Of a DNA stretch of 14,327 nucleotides, positions 14,154-14,327 are shown piece after piece. The DNA comes from an uncultured Lachnospiraceae bacterium (GTDB taxonomy: Bacteria; Bacillota; Clostridia; Lachnospirales; Lachnospiraceae). Every line of letters begins with the position of its first letter. Within the stretch, counting starts at the first letter, position 1. The notes under the pieces are model-generated. The model worked only from the letters and a program-made list of their open reading frames with translations. It did no database searches and was not told where the DNA came from. The DNA lies in the NCBI GenBank assembly GCA_910577165.1, contig CAJTLX010000067.1, positions 1 to 14,327 of the forward strand, given 5' to 3'. The position numbers were made by a program, and so were the translations under genes.

Positions 14154-14327
14154 TTAAGAATAAATATTTGATTTGTATACAAATAAATTATATCTGTTTG
14201 TGCAGTATTTTGAATTACTATGTATCATAGAATAAGTTCTGATATCTGTGCCAAGATAAGCAGTACATCCTCTACAATACAATTGATGAGTTCCATACAC
14301 AATAGTAATTCCTTTATCGTACTTACA
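14154..14327 (-). CDS. Partial cysteine-rich ORF running off the right edge
   Basis: Open for 57 codons from the window edge to TAA at 14156-14154, with no start inside. The sequence includes CKYDKGITIVYGTH and YCRGCTAYLGTD, with a CRGC pair that could be part of a zinc-binding fold. It is not recognised. An open frame this long is somewhat unlikely by chance in such AT-rich DNA, but it may be a fragment of a decayed gene. The rest of 13979-14153 is non-coding. Confidence 0.35.
   Translation of the reverse strand, partial: CKYDKGITIVYGTHQLYCRGCTAYLGTDIRTYSMIHSNSKYCTNRYNLFVYKSNIYS

Noticed and set aside
14042..14230. 62-codon plus-strand open frame near the right edge
   Set aside because: Low-complexity Ile/Phe/Asn translation in AT-rich DNA, without a ribosome site, and overlapping a predicted minus-strand promoter.
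1..14327. tRNA, rRNA, integrase or insertion sequence marking the island edge
   Set aside because: I found none by eye; island status rests on composition and gene content only.

Overview
The window looks like chromosome from an anaerobic, endospore-forming Firmicute of the Clostridia, most likely a Lachnospiraceae-type gut bacterium. The evidence is an alpha/beta-type small acid-soluble spore protein, a PcrA helicase with the Gram-positive Tudor-like C-terminus, strong GGAGG-type ribosome sites, and moderate GC in the core genes. The assignment is inference from gene content; no ribosomal marker is present.

Region 1 (1-5640) is ordinary core chromosome. A MATE-family exporter runs off the left edge on the minus strand. 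It is divergent from a Cof-type HAD phosphatase followed closely by pcrA. Next come a repeated extended -10 promoter element with palindromes, a small membrane protein with a very acidic tail, a strong terminator, and a convergent spore-protein gene. A 38-bp direct repeat duplicates part of the MATE promoter.

Region 2 (5644-8459, minus strand) is the 3' part of a sugar-type ABC importer operon. It holds a MalF-like permease, a MalG-like permease overlapping it by GTGA, a short protein resembling the C-terminal part of efflux adaptor (HlyD/MFP) proteins, and an unknown membrane protein. No solute-binding protein or transport ATPase is present in the window.

Region 3 (8461 to the right edge, minus strand) is clearly more AT-rich and reads as an acquired accessory island. 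It abuts the permease pair with one base between the rloB stop and the permease ATG. It contains an intact ATPase plus RloB-family pair resembling the AbiL abortive-infection system. Upstream lies a wrecked ATPase-HNH pair of Septu (PtuA-PtuB) type, with a lost start codon, two homopolymer frameshifts and a deletion that fuses the two genes. Further upstream are a frameshifted lipoprotein gene, an intact alpha/beta hydrolase and a cysteine-rich ORF running off the edge.

The picture is a layered defence island in which one system is intact and another is decaying, inserted where the upstream half of a sugar transporter operon would be expected. The permeases have no obvious promoter of their own and may now be transcribed from the defence promoter.
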